DNA from: Lumbricus rubellus
Lineage: Eukaryota; Annelida; Clitellata; Crassiclitellata; Lumbricidae
Length of the DNA: 64,000 bases
Direction: 5' to 3'
Assembly (NCBI GenBank): GCA_945859605.1
Contig: OX243816.1
Coordinates: 38,911,457 to 38,975,456 of the forward strand
A model generated the notes under the pieces. The model did not search any database, was not told where the DNA came from, and worked only from the letters and a program-made list of their open reading frames with translations. Positions within the stretch are counted from its first letter, which is position 1. Every line of letters begins with the position of its first letter. Of the stretch, positions 19,991-32,250 are shown one piece after another. A program made the position numbers and the translations under genes.

Positions 19991-20299
19991 CAATTGGTAG
20001 GTCTAATTATTATAACAATCATTTGAACTTTAAATTAATTAATCAAAGAGCGACTGCGTGACAGATAATTTTTCGGTTGATTGACTTGAGTCATTATTTT
20101 ATCGAACCGACTTATTATAACATAGGCTAAGCCTATCTAGGCTATTGATCCTTAGGCTATATTGTCCAAGAGGCCTATTATTGTATCTAGGCCCTACATC
20201 TAGGCCTATAGCCTATAGCCCATATACGAATTGGTTCATTTATTCAAAATGCATTTGTCTCCTATAGGCTAGTCAGTTTTTAGTTTTTCATTGCGAGAA

Positions 20300-20760
20300 T
20301 TCATTCATTCATTAAAAGAATCTGCATAGCGCTTCTTGAAGAGTAAGCTATTCTCAACCACAGCGTGGCCAAAATAAAACTGTCTCGAGAAGCGAGAGGA
20401 AATGACTGACGACTTTTAGAAAGGGAGCGGAGCATCAAGAGGTCTAGGGCCTACCACCGAAAAGTCACGGTTTTGCCTATAAACCTATATATGGCTAGCG
20501 GAGGTGCGAGACTGCGAGCAGAAGCGACAGCGAAGGCATTCAGCCGAGCGTCAAGTAGGCCTATCTATAGCAGTGCTAAATGTGTAAACAAATAAGTGCC
20601 TGGACGCCCTTTACCTTTCCAAAAGAAGTGCCAGGACGCCCCTTGCATTTCAGGTGTGCTGGCCAAATAAGTGGCAGGACGGTATAGAGATTTGAAAATA
20701 AGTGCCAGGACGCCGTCCATGACCGTCCTGTCACACTTTAAGCCCTGCCTATTAGTCCTA
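20300..20760. repeat. Degenerate repeat in GST 5' intron
   Basis: Three to four imperfect copies of AAGTGCCAGGACGCC lie between 20590 and 20720. A GCGCTTCTTGAAGAG LINE-tail-like fragment lies near 20330. Confidence 0.5.
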
Positions 20761-20997
20761 TATAGGCCTATAGCCTATAGACCTATGAGTAGGAAAACGA
20801 ACAGCTAGACTGCTAGAGCGCTTTTCACCTATAATAATTGCTATAGGTTTTTAAATTTAGGGATAGGCCTAAAGCCATTTTTGGTATTGACAATGTTAAT
20901 GTTTGCTATAGGCCTAATTCTATTTTGCTGTTGCCTACAGCTAGTATAGCCTAGCTGTTGTTTTATTTCTACTCTGTCTTCAGAGAAATCCGGCGAC

Positions 20998-23781
20998 ATG
21001 TCTTGCAAACTGCGCTGTGGCGGCAACAAGTACAAGCTGATCTACTTCAACGGCAAAGGTCGCGCAGAGACGATCCGTCTCGTGCTGGCCGCTGCTGGCG
21101 TCAACTATGAGGACAAACGCATCGAGAAGGGAGACTGGCCTGCGCTGAAGCCAAGTAAAATCTTCTATAGCCTACTCTTTATGGGTCATTGCATAATTAC
21201 GTAACGCTCGAGGGTCACAGGGTGGGTGGGGTCATTCAAAACGTTACGAAACCTTACGTGGGTGGGGGTAGTCATCCAGAGTTTGAGGAAAAGCGTATAG
21301 CCTAGTTGCTAAGTAACTGTTGTGTGCTGTGGTTGCACACTTTTCATATGCCAATGAGGGCTGAATGCACGGCTCTCTGTGCTGGTCCGGCACCGTCCGG
21401 GATTATAATTATAGCCTAGGGTGGTTGCCTACAACAGGTAATTAATTAGGCTGTATTACCCCCACCGTAGCATCGAGCAGTTTGAGATGCATTGGTAGCC
21501 TATAGCCTAATACTAGAAGTTGACTTTCTTTTCAGGATATTAATTGTTTGTGTTGTATTGTTTGTCTGCTGCAGCCACTCCATGGGGAAGTCTTCCGCTT
21601 CTGGAAGTGGATGGAAAGACGATTGGACAGAGCATGGCCATCGCCAGATACGTCGCCAGAGAAGCATGTAAGGACGAAACAAAGGACGGACGGAAAAGGA
21701 CTGAAGGACGAATGGAAACTGACTGAAGGACGTTGATTCGTCGTTGAATGAAAGGAAAGACTGAAGGACAACAAAATTAAAGGAAAAAGGAAAAGGACTG
21801 AAACGATGGACGAACGGAAAATGGTTAAAGGATGGAAGGACGAAAGTAAAGAGTTGAAGGACGAAAAGGATTAAAGAAAAAACGATTGAAGGATGAAGGA
21901 CGAAAAAGGGATTAAAGGGAAAGGACTGAAGGACGAAAAGGAAGGAAGCTGACTGAAGAAAATAATGTGCTTAAGGTCAATGAACAGCTAAGAGGGACTG
22001 AAAGAAGGAAGAAAAAGATTGAAGGATGGAAGAAAATGGACAGATTAATGGATGGAATTCCTCAAAGCTGTCTGCAACTTCTTCACTTCATCCATGGTCT
22101 GAATCAGTGATCACCCACACCACCATCTGTCTCAAAAAGCCCTGGTATACCTGTCCCTCAGGGTGACTCAGCCTTTCAACTCAAACTAAATGTCCACTTA
22201 CATTCAAGGAGCCGCCTGAGTGGTCGGGAGCTCATATCCACGCCAGGGCCGACATTTCTGTCCAGTTCTGTTCCAATTACGCACCCCCTAACAAACTCAG
22301 CCAAAATGAGTCATAATTTACCGTACAATGTCGGTGTGATGATCATGATGAGACGTGTACGTGGTTAATTGCAACGCACAGACACAGTATCTTCTTGTGG
22401 ACATCATGTCTTCAATCTGAATAGGTGTGTGCGCGTATACATGTATGTATGTATGTATATATATATACATATATAGATATACTGTTTGTTATCCGATGAA
22501 TTAGGTCTGGCTGGGAAGTGTGGTGTGGACCAGGCGATCGTTGATTCCATCGTTGACAGCATCACTGATGTGAGAGAGAAAGCCTTCAGTGTGATGTCGA
22601 CTGCAGATGAATCAGCAAAGGTAAGCGCAGTTCAACAGTTACTAGTCGCCCCATCCACACACAGAAGCAAAAGAGGCACCTGCCCCCCCCCCCCGCGCTA
22701 AGAAATTTTACAACAATTTTTCAATTACTACTTCTTGATTTCCTACAATGTTCGTCACCCTAAAGTTGAGGGTTTAATTAATTAAATGATTATTTAACTA
22801 ATGATGCACTTGCCACTTAGAGAGCTGGTTTTAATTAATACACGGGGCATGGGCAACCGCAGATATTTGGCAGAAGTGTCAAACAAATGGTCACAGTTAA
22901 ATTTGTTGACAAACGCAAAGCTGTATATTAAGAATATGGGTGTAGGCTACTCCATAATTATAGGATTTCCAAGCGAACCTCTAACACTCCCGATGGAAGA
23001 TGGAAGGGAAGTTGCACAGCAAGAATAGCACAGCAGTTTGCTTCCAGTAACTGATGTAAGGTTACACTGTGAGAGATCTTAGAGTTGTAAGCATATTTCC
23101 ACGTTATTATGAACCAGAAAAAAGATAAATAGATTCATGATTTCTATCCTTGTTTCCACAATTGTTCTGACAACACGTTGCTTGTTATTTCAGGAGAAAG
23201 GTTTCGCGAAATTCAATGAGGAGACTCTGCCGACATCTTTGGGAAATTTGGACAAAGCTCTTGCAGGCAAAAATTTCTTCGTGGGCGACAAAGTAGGCAA
23301 AACGACTTCAATGATTTGATATGCAATTTAGTCAGTGGTCATGTGTGACACGTCGGTAGGTGTCGCCCGATGACTCGAGTGCGCTTGAGACACATTGGTA
23401 GGCGGATTGATGAAAATAATGGTTTGCATAAATAGAAGTTGGACTGATGAAAAATAATTCTTTACTTAAATAGACGTTGGACATTTGCACACTGCTTACT
23501 TACCAATAAAACGTATTGCATTGAAGTTAATCTGCTAACGTAAACAATAGATTCCTTGCTAAACTAGTTTAACCGTGATCAAGCAATAGCAGTGTTTTGT
23601 GTTCTTCTCACTGCAGTTGAGCTTGGCTGACCTTCATTTCTACGCAGTCTTTGAAGCGATTGCAACCGTGAACCCAGGAGTGTTGAAAGGTCATCAAAAA
23701 CTCAAGGACCTCTTCGACAGAGTTGCGAGCAATGCCAAAGTGGCTGAATACCTGAAGAAAAGACCAGAAACACCCTTCTAA
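20998..23781 (+). CDS. Sigma-class glutathione S-transferase
   Basis: Conjugates glutathione to electrophiles; relatives include hematopoietic prostaglandin D synthase. Coding exons 20998-21154, 21575-21667, 22505-22620, 23194-23292 and 23617-23781 join in phase to 209 codons plus TAA, the usual family length. The N-terminal thioredoxin-like domain holds the catalytic Tyr in LIYFNGKGRAETIR. The glutathione-site loop GQSMAIARYVA (QS motif) falls in exon 3. The helical C-terminal domain follows, with NFFVGDK and SLADLHFYAVFE. It ends EYLKKRPETPF, like other sigma GSTs. All splice sites are GT/AG (donor after GACAAA is gtaggc). Sigma class is confident; physiological substrate and paralogue identity are not known. 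Intron 3 carries a purine-rich satellite. Confidence 0.93.
21660..22060. repeat. Purine-rich minisatellite in GST intron
   Basis: Many degenerate copies of a GGACTGAAGGACGAAA-like unit begin directly after the exon 3 donor. Confidence 0.8.
22436..22485. repeat. Short TATG/TATA microsatellite
   Basis: TATG repeats grade into TATA just before GST exon 4. Confidence 0.85.
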
Positions 23782-25832
23782 AGGCAAAAACGAAACAACA
23801 TAATGGTCAACCTCCATTTTAGCACATTTGATTACATTGCATTTCACCTATCCTGTATTCTAGCGTATATTATTATTTCTGTTATCTTGGTATCTGATTG
23901 CGTAAATAGAAGTTTTGCTGCCAGGTATCATGAAAACCGTTGAAATAATAACATAAGCTAAAAATACAGGGTATTTTCGATGCAATAGTTGAGTATGCTA
24001 AAATGCAGTTTTGACCTGAATTCCACATGAGAACTATATTTAAATACTCACTGTAACAGTAAAACATAATTAAGATGACTTAGTAACCTGAGATATAATG
24101 AGTAACTGAGGGAGCCATACTGTATATACTCCACCCCACAAATGATCTCATCAGAAGAAATCTCGTTCCCCCCCCAGCTCTGAGAAAAATGGGGCTTCAA
24201 AACTCCCACCCATGACACCACCAGAATCTCATGGCCATTACCCTGAAAACTGGGTCAAGAAGTGAGAAGGTTACGTCAAAGATGAATCTCCTTTCCCAGC
24301 AGTAATTCTGCATTCTGAACCATTGGAATCTATATTAAACACTACATTAAAACTGTAATTATTAGAATTTAAAAGCACTGGCTGAATCCAGACTCGACCA
24401 CTAAACATCATATCAAATTTATACTCTGCAAAAACCGTTGCCATTTAACAGAATTTCATGATCAAAGAAATGAAATTACCATAATAACTCACCTACCTGA
24501 TCAGAGTACAACTGCAATAATTCATTTTCTTGCAAAACAAGATGCATGTTCATTGTTCATATCACAATCATGTGTTTGAAATTTAATATCAATTAAACTG
24601 AAGCCTTGAAGGGTATTATGCCATAATGAAAGCTAGAGCGAAACAAGTTGAAATGTATGAAGTGCATTTATTCCAAAAGGACTGTTTCTACAGTTTATAA
24701 CTAAACTGTAATTAAACTATATAAATTATGGTATAATTAATTTATCCATTAAGGCCAGTCATCTATAAGATATTTACTGGTATATGGAAAAGACTGTATC
24801 TTGTTATTTCTCTTTGTTATTTTATATTGTGTTTTTCTTGCTATTAGGCTGCAGACTCTAAAGGTTTCGTAGACCTTAGCAGTAGGCTACTGTTGTGTGT
24901 AAGCAAAAAGTAACTTGAAATAAATACATGTAATGACATTGAATTCGTTTGGCTTTTCATTTTGATTTCTGTCTTCAGTCTATACCGGTCTATGTTGCTA
25001 TTAAGTTCTTTCACTAGCTGCATTCGAATAAGAAATTGACAAATGTGAAAGAGACTAATTTTAAATTCAGCATTACCTGTCAATCACTTCATCTTCAGAT
25101 AAATTCAACCATCTCGCATGAAATCTGTCCCTCAAACATAATAATATTCACTGATTCAATTCAAACTGACCGACCACAGTTTGATTTAAATTGCATGAAA
25201 CAATAGGAACACACAACAAAAGGTTAAAACAAGAGTTGTAATCGTAATCTCCAAATCATCTCAAGCAATGTTTTCATTGTAAAGAGACATAGGCCTACCA
25301 ACAGTTTTTTAATGATTGCGCAGGCATGTAGAATTGTAGATAGATATGTAATGCAAGCATACATCTAAAGAGAACATTATAGAAAAATGCATCTAATAAG
25401 ACACCCAAATACTAATCAACTGTCATTATAATTAACTTGCCTATATACATCGAGCATCCTCAAATTCAATTTTAATTCAATTTGGTGATCCAGCTTTGAT
25501 CACAATTAAATAATTATTCAATCTATATTACAGAAAGTTGATCACTATTCAAAAACAATTGAAATCGAAATCTCCCAACTTCTGAAGTGCCACTCGAAAG
25601 ACAAGCGCGGAACACCAGCTTATTCACAAGCGCTACGTTGAGTCAAAATGGGTGACCAATGACCATAAGATTAGTTCAAAGGAGGTGCGGGTCGTAGATG
25701 TAAACAACTTCAGTCAGCGATCTCATAATTTTCATTGGAAATTTGAAACTATGCTATGACATCCTGAAAAAATCACTAGAAAAACTCAAGCACGTTAAAA
25801 CAACTTCAACATAAAATCTAAACAAAGTCGAA
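23782..25832. other. Convergent intergenic between GST and POMGNT2
   Basis: The 3' ends of the two genes face each other here. AT-rich, with no further gene or mobile element recognised. Confidence 0.5.
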
Positions 25833-27710
25833 TCATGTCGTACAAGTTACATTGTTTAGATTAAACGGTCCGACTAAATCGTCCATCAGACAGCGAATCC
25901 AAACGTTGTAGCTGACCGCAAGTCTTATATCATCCGCCGAGAATTGGTGAGACGTCTTTGAAAGGATCCAAGCCATGTAGTCGTCGACTCCATGCTCCTG
26001 AATCCAGACTTCATATCGAATGGATCGGAAACTGATAAAGTCGAGATTCACCGGTGGTTTCCACGATATAAACAAGGACACTGGACTGGTGTTACCATCA
26101 CTTGGATCGCACGTGATGTTATTGACGTACGATGGGAAGATTCTACTTGTCTGGATGCCAGTGGGAGGCGATGTGGTCGAATCTGCGAAAACGGACGGAT
26201 TTTCCAGGTGTTTGACCTTCAACTGTATCAACCGTACGACAGTTTCTATGTCGACGGTCGTGTCCTGGTAGATCCGGAAGAGCCACTCCGGATCGCGACA
26301 GCACAAGTGACGCGGGACTTCCGTGCTTTGAAGAATCCGCTGCTGCTCCTCCAACCCAAGATGGGAAATTCCACCCTGATCCCACATGCGATCCGCGTGA
26401 CTCACCGATTTCAACGCGTCCATATTCCTCCACGCCACGTACTCCACGTCCATCCCTGGCAGGCCGACCAGCGTCCTGTACGGGGTGTAGTGGTCCGGAT
26501 TAACCGCGTACGGAAAGAGCTCAACGAGCATCGAACGTGGCGGTAGGAAAAGCGCCAACGACAGAAGCGACCCGTGCATTCCGATTAAAACCGTTGCCGT
26601 CGACAACGCGCGAATCATGTCGACGAGCGAATGCGTTTCTATTGCCATGGTAACGACCTTCATGTGAAGCGATTGGGCGAGCGCCAGCGTCAGGTCAAAC
26701 TCATTCGTTATGAGTCGATTGGATTTGCGAGTGAGAACGACGACTGTTTGGGTATTCGTTTCATCGTGCTCTTCTGTTTCTGTTACGTTCAACGTGCTCT
26801 TCATGAAACGGCCGAATCTCCTTAGATCCCAGGATGTAACGCTGTGGTTCTGTATTGGACCTTGTGGTACTGCAAACCCGTACTGATACCACGTTGTGTG
26901 CTTCGATAGCCCAACAATTGCATCCGTAAAGCAGACTGGCTGTCCAGACGCATGCAAGTCTTTCCTATACAGCGGCGCCAGAGAAGAGAACGATTCATAC
27001 AGTTCCCTGAACGGTCCAGGATTCAGTCCATCCATCAAGACAAGGTGAACATCAAAGGACGCCATCTTTGCATTGTATTCCGTATCCATGGTAACCAGTG
27101 TATGGAACAACGGAAGCAGATCGTCGTGGATCACGTGCATCAAGTTTTCCGGATGGAATCGGCGGAAGACGAGACTGTTTCCACGAACGACTCGAACGTC
27201 GTCGAGAATTCGACGAGATTTCGAGTGCAACGCATCCATGTAGTTGAAATAGTTGACGTTGTGATCGCGTACGGACGACAGGTCCAGCAGGGCGGGATCA
27301 AACCGGTCCACGGGAAGTCCGACGTAGACGCTGTCTTCGCCGTGAAGAAACGCGAACTGTTCTTCGTTCGGGAGGTAGTAGAGATTACGAAAGCGACAGA
27401 TGCGGTCGGTGTGTCGGTCGCCCCAACACCAGACGGACGAGTGACCGGGACGCGAAGGGTGGTCTATAGTTGCCCCGTCTTCCCCCGAAATATTTCCAAC
27501 TGATGATGGTGACTTGCATGATGATGATGATGATGATGGCAACTCGTCATGTGGTTGGTCGTCGTTGCCAGGTGAGAGCTTCTGCCTCAGCAGCCAGTGC
27601 TGTCTTGCCAGGTAAGCAAGAGCGACGGCCATGAGGAGATGGAGGAAGAAATGAGACATAACCAGTAACTGAAATTGAACAGTGCAACATCCTGTATAAT
27701 TTGCCATCAT
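25833..27710 (-). CDS. POMGNT2: Protein O-mannose beta-1,4-GlcNAc transferase 2
   Basis: ER-resident GT61-family enzyme that adds beta-1,4-GlcNAc to O-linked mannose on dystroglycan. One uninterrupted 625-codon exon; the human coding region is also one exon, 580 residues. Residues about 18-40 form a signal anchor (FFLHLLMAVALAYLA), followed by a serine-rich stem with a run of six Ser. The catalytic part shows TDRICRFRNLYYL, LLDLSSVRDHNVNYFN, LMHVIHDDLLPLFHTL, TTWYQYGFAVPQGP, GMHGSLLS, LVELFPYAVNPDHYTPY and EVPRHLCCRDPEWLFRIYQD, all close to human POMGNT2. A fibronectin type III domain fills about 510-625, including YEVWIQEHG. Two adjacent Met codons open the frame, so the exact start is open. 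The assignment is strong. Confidence 0.95.
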   Translation of the reverse strand: MMANYTGCCTVQFQLLVMSHFFLHLLMAVALAYLARQHWLLRQKLSPGNDDQPHDELPSSSSSSCKSPSSVGNISGEDGATIDHPSRPGHSSVWCWGDRHTDRICRFRNLYYLPNEEQFAFLHGEDSVYVGLPVDRFDPALLDLSSVRDHNVNYFNYMDALHSKSRRILDDVRVVRGNSLVFRRFHPENLMHVIHDDLLPLFHTLVTMDTEYNAKMASFDVHLVLMDGLNPGPFRELYESFSSLAPLYRKDLHASGQPVCFTDAIVGLSKHTTWYQYGFAVPQGPIQNHSVTSWDLRRFGRFMKSTLNVTETEEHDETNTQTVVVLTRKSNRLITNEFDLTLALAQSLHMKVVTMAIETHSLVDMIRALSTATVLIGMHGSLLSLALFLPPRSMLVELFPYAVNPDHYTPYRTLVGLPGMDVEYVAWRNMDALKSVSHADRMWDQGGISHLGLEEQQRILQSTEVPRHLCCRDPEWLFRIYQDTTVDIETVVRLIQLKVKHLENPSVFADSTTSPPTGIQTSRIFPSYVNNITCDPSDGNTSPVSLFISWKPPVNLDFISFRSIRYEVWIQEHGVDDYMAWILSKTSHQFSADDIRLAVSYNVWIRCLMDDLVGPFNLNNVTCTT

Positions 27711-27714
27711 TACT

Positions 27715-27726
27715 GCATGTATGCAT

Positions 27727-27757
<31 letters not shown>

Positions 27758-27870
27758 TACTATGTATGTATGTATGTATGTATGTATGTATGTATGTATG
27801 CAAATATTATAGGCAAGCTTGTATTTATGTATGCATAGATGTGTGTTTTTATGTATGTGTGTCAACATAC
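27715..27870. repeat. (TATG)n microsatellite at the POMGNT2 start
   Basis: Several TATG runs begin within ten bases of the POMGNT2 start codon, in its 5' UTR or an adjacent intron. Confidence 0.9.
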
Positions 27871-28590
27871 ATGTACGTAATGTCGTAATGTAATCATAGA
27901 AATTTATATAGAACGAATGCAGAGAAATTACTTGGAGGTATGCTACTTTACACAATGATATAATATTCAAGGCCTTGAAGGGACGATATAACAAGTGTTC
28001 ACACACGCATACAAAAGTTTAGTCAGTTAGGCAACAGATGATATTGTATATAATTGTTGTAATCACAATTACAAAATCCCCTTGTTGTGTGGGTTGCAAC
28101 ATAAGTAAATATGTAAGAAAATACATTCTTCATTAACCAATTGCCAATCGCACTTTGGTGAACAGACATTCAACAAACACAGTCAAAAAGCATACAATTT
28201 TATAACATGGATGAAAACATTGCTTAGTGATTGCACAGAGCAGAAAAACCATATAGAGATCGACAAGGTGAGGGTCGTACATCAGTAAAACGATGAAAAC
28301 GCATTATGTGATTGAATCGTAGTACGACAGGGCAGGAATCTATTTTCCCGGCGAGACGCAGAAATCCCAAGTGTGCGATAAATAACGAGAAGCGAGCCAA
28401 GCATGCGCCGCCCGATAAATTGATGCTTCAAATTATTGTCAGTAGATATGTATTTATGTCTGACATCAAACACATCTGCTAAATCTAATGGCATCTCGTG
28501 AAATTGCATTGGCATTATGAGCAATAAACTGCATTGTATCAAGTGATTAAAGTGGCACCTCAGTATTGAACTGTCAATGTTGTGCTGCAG
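27871..28590. other. Intergenic, nothing recognised
   Basis: A 86-codon minus-strand ORF at 28282-28542 is not recognised. Confidence 0.4.
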
Positions 28591-28592
28591 AT

Positions 28593-28756
28593 CATTCTAG
28601 TGGCATCAAGGAATTCATTCTAGTGGCATCAAGGAATTCATTCTAGTGGCATCAAGGAATTCATTCTAGTAGCATCAAGGAATTCATTCTAGTGGCATCA
28701 AGGAATTCATTCTAGTGGCATCAAGGAATTCATTCTAGCGGTGCCATCAAGGAATT
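28593..28756. repeat. 23-bp tandem repeat, 7 units
   Basis: Seven near-identical head-to-tail copies of a 23-base unit containing CATTCTAGTGGCATC. The last carries a three-base insertion. Confidence 0.97.
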
Positions 28757-29860
28757 CTGTTGGTAGTAAGCACATCACTGGCAGAAGTCCATTCATGGGT
28801 ATCAGAGCTTGTCTGACTGGAAATCATAATGTGTAAAGGCATTGTTATGATACTGTTAATGGTACCCAGTACCAACAGTTACTGTCTGTTTGTACTGGGC
28901 ATTTTGGGTTATTTTGATTGCTACAGGCTATTTGATTATCACCACAATATATTCCGAAACAATCAACAGACTTTCTCATCCTTTCAAATTGTCATAATTT
29001 CTTTTGCTAAATTAACGTGCAAAGTATTTCTCACAAGTGTTGAAAAAGGACAACATGCAGAGCGCAACTAAACTCAGAGAAGAAGCTCAATGACTTCAGA
29101 AAATCATACTTGACTATATGACTATACCTATGCAAATTCCATAATCCATATACCGCTAAACAAAAAAATGTAAAAATCTACAGGCGCAAGATATTACAGA
29201 CAATGGTCCTACAGATAATTAAAATATCTGAATTCAGATGTCAGTCTGCAATGAGTCATACAGGCTGACCAATACACTGTGGCATCATGCATCATGATTT
29301 CCATTCCTCCTAGGACCTGACCTGACCTGGCCTCTAATCAATGCACACACTTACTAAGTTACTACACTGCAATCTGAACAGTGGATGCAGATCTTGCCTT
29401 AACAAGTGAACATAAATTAATTGGCAACACACACAGCCTGCAGACAAGACCACAAACAACACAGGCTGGCAGCTAACACCGCTGAGAGGAACATGCCAGT
29501 GATAGTGAAGATGATCAATGATGATAATAATGATCACGATGATGACGACAATGATGATGAAGTAACTTATTGTTTTATAAAGTCTGAGGTCTATCTTTCA
29601 ATCTGTGCATATATTTATACATCATACTATTTAACTTTGAAGCAATAAATGTCAGCATGTTTCGATCATGGTGTCAGGCATATCTAGATTAATCACAATA
29701 TTGATAATAAATCACAATGAAGCAACGTGCCAGCAAGAAAAATAATTCAACAGCTTAAGTAATTATCACTTAGTGATAATTACACAAAGCATGAATTTCA
29801 GATGCACAGATACATACAGCAGGAATGAAATATTAATGATGCATATTATACTTTTCGGCA
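28757..29860. other. Intergenic, AT-rich
   Basis: It holds short GAT repeats (29505-29565) and a palindrome TAATTATCAC/GTGATAATTA at 29760-29782. No gene was recognised. Confidence 0.4.
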
Positions 29861-29864
29861 ATTT

Positions 29865-30135
29865 AGTCTGGCGTTCTGGCTCCTGTGTACCTGCGGGAGC
29901 TCTGCTGTCCTACCTCTGGCGTCCAGCGGCAATCAGCTTTCCGATCGGCTGATCAAGCTGAACTCTTAGTCCCTCGCTTGCAGAGTGCAGACTACTATCA
30001 TGCGGTGGCACTCTTTCTTAGTGGCTGATCCTAAACCTGGAATGGGCTCCCTGTTGCGCTCCACCTACAGCCCTTTTGCACTGAAAAACTGTCTTATTTA
30101 GCCATGGTTGGACTTGGTAGTGCTCTGAGTAAATT
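29865..30135 (+). mobile_element. LINE ORF2 C-terminus and 3' tail remnant
   Basis: Degenerate coding similarity to the better-preserved copy at 53825-54140: CGGGAGCTCTG start, CTGGAATGGGCTCCCTGTTG block and AGTGCTCTGAGTAAATTACC tail. Frames are broken by stops. Confidence 0.65.
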
Positions 30136-30177
30136 ACCTTGAACGCAATATATATATATACATGTAAACTCAGGAAT

Positions 30178-30206
30178 AGTAATAATAATAATAATAATAA
30201 TAATAC
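30178..30206. repeat. (ATA)n microsatellite
   Basis: Trinucleotide run beside the LINE remnant. Confidence 0.9.
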
Positions 30207-30859
30207 TTAATAAAAGTACTTACACGCAAAAAAAATTCTGTAAATTGCTTCCGAGTCCAGACACAGTCCACAGGAGTCCAACGAGAAACAATGCTCTCAA
30301 ACATTAAAAGGGAACAATGGCTGATGCCCGTCGCCAACTTCCCTTTTATAGGAGAACAGCTCATCAGCTAGAAATAATCTAATTGGATGCGGCGGATTAG
30401 ACGGAGAGACCGCCGGATGGATGCATTAACCGCTTCAATGCAGCAGACGATACGGCTATCATCCGGAATATCTGCCTGCTCCATAATCTATAAGTATTTT
30501 CAAATCAGAAATCAGATCCTATGTTAAACCGATTCATTTGTCAACTGATCATATTGAAGTGTAAGGACATTAGCTCAGAATAATCCTTGGATTAAGAGCA
30601 GATGATTGGAAGTACACCTGGCAACCTCTTACAGTCCTTTGTTGCTTAATCCCTCAATATCTGAAAGTCCATCAAATTCCCAATCAGAAAGATTAGCTGC
30701 TCTAAGCGCAAAATGTCAAATTTCGTAATGAATATAAATCTTCGTATAATTTCAAAGACAAAATGTTGAAGTAAATGGCAGAAGATTAAAGGATGAATTT
30801 AACTTAAATTTAAAGTCAAGAGATAAATGGAAATGAATTAATGTCTGCTATAAAATAAG
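30207..30859. other. Intergenic, nothing recognised
   Basis: No gene or element seen. Confidence 0.4.
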
Positions 30860-31195
30860 ATCTATGGAAGACAAGGCACGGCAAGGGGAGGTAAATTAAA
30901 GACAGGTAGGGTAAAGAAGTATAGAGGTATGGCAAGACAGGGAGTGGTAATTTAAAGACAGGTACGGTAAGGCAATCAGAGGCAAGTAAGCCAGCTAAGG
31001 CAAGGCAAGGACGAGTGAAGCGCAGGTAAGGAGGCAGACAGCAAGGCTATATGATGCAATGAAAGGATAGATCTGGAAAGGATAGGACAGGTAAGACAAA
31101 GCAGGGAGTTTAAGGCAGTGCAAGGAGAGGCAAGGTAAACCAAGGCAAGAAAATGTCAGGCAAGGCAGAGTGGGTAGCTCAAGGCAAGGGCAACA
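30860..31195. repeat. GGCAAG-rich degenerate minisatellite
   Basis: Purine-biased stretch with many GGCAAG/GGTAAG units and no stable period. Confidence 0.7.
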
Positions 31196-31369
31196 CCAGT
31201 AAATGCTCAGGTTTCAACCACTTTGAAAGGGCATGGTCCATAGGTAAGAGGACTTTTCAGTGGCAGTTGTTTGAGGCAATACAATAGGAATCCACAGGAG
31301 ACCAGCAATTGGATCCAAGTCAATGCACACGAGAACTTCTAACGTTCAGTTCCGGTGAACACTATGGCT

Positions 31370-31495
31370 TTCCTCAACATCATCATGATTGTCATTATCA
31401 ATATCATCACCATTATCATCTTCCAACTCATTGCAATCACCTCTACAGCTGCCTCCATGACAACCGGTCATCATTATCACCAACACCATAATTAC
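31370..31495. repeat. ATC-rich low complexity
   Basis: Interrupted CATCATTATC repeats. Confidence 0.6.
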
Positions 31496-31894
31496 ATAAA
31501 CTGGTAACACCCTCCAAAGCTACTTATAAATAGCATGACACCTATAGAGCCAATATCAATTAAGCATCACATATAGCATGCTACCCAAACAGCCACACCA
31601 AGTGTCATGTACTTAGCAACATTAGAAGCCACATCAACTGTCAGGCAGTATGAGAATTAATGCAAAATAACTGATTAAATGATTTATTTGGAGTTGGGGT
31701 GTGCAATGAAGATTTTACTATGGGGTCCTAAGAAAGACTAGGGGGTTGAATCCCTCAAAACCCTGCAATTCTCAACCTGCTGTTAGGCCATGCCACACGA
31801 AGAATCACATCGTCATGCAACATTTAACGCTAAATATTGACCACATTGTCACAACGTAACATATAAATGAAAATTTGCAAAACACAACTTTAAG

Positions 31895-32250
31895 GAAAAC
31901 TCATCAACAGCGCTCCCAACCAAACAAGGAGACTCCGCATTCAAACAGAATAGACTTCACATGCTTCTGAAACAGAGCAGGAGATAGAGCTTTCCAGTTT
32001 TGAGGAAGGTTGCTCCAGGTCACAGGACAGGCAAAGTCAAGGTTCCGTGATGTGTTGTAGAGGAACAAGGACATGGGGAACAAGAACAGACTGATTGGCT
32101 GAATGAAGGAAATTGTGGCAAGGAACAGGCGAGGAGGCAGAGATACACAATGAGTCAAGATAAGATGGGGGCAGTTCCCACCAAGCAGTTCCACACGTAA
32201 GTTGAAATCTTAGATTCAATGCAACCAGTGCAAGGTATCATGCATGTTGG
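31895..32250 (-). mobile_element. LINE ORF2 C-terminal remnant
   Basis: The minus-strand ORF 31904-32194 ends with FACPVTWSNLPQNWKALS and FQKHVKSILF, matching the usual end of L2/CR1-like ORF2 (PVTWNSLP...FKxxLKxxLF). Part of the nucleotide sequence (GGAGGCAGAGATACACA...) recurs at 42390-42500. Confidence 0.7.

Noticed and set aside
25992..26546. 184-codon plus-strand ORF and other long plus-strand ORFs at 26952-27503
   Set aside because: They are antisense shadows of the single-exon POMGNT2 gene, whose codons explain the open frames.
28282..28542. 86-codon minus-strand ORF ending in a segment faintly like retroelement ends
   Set aside because: Similarity too weak to name a family.
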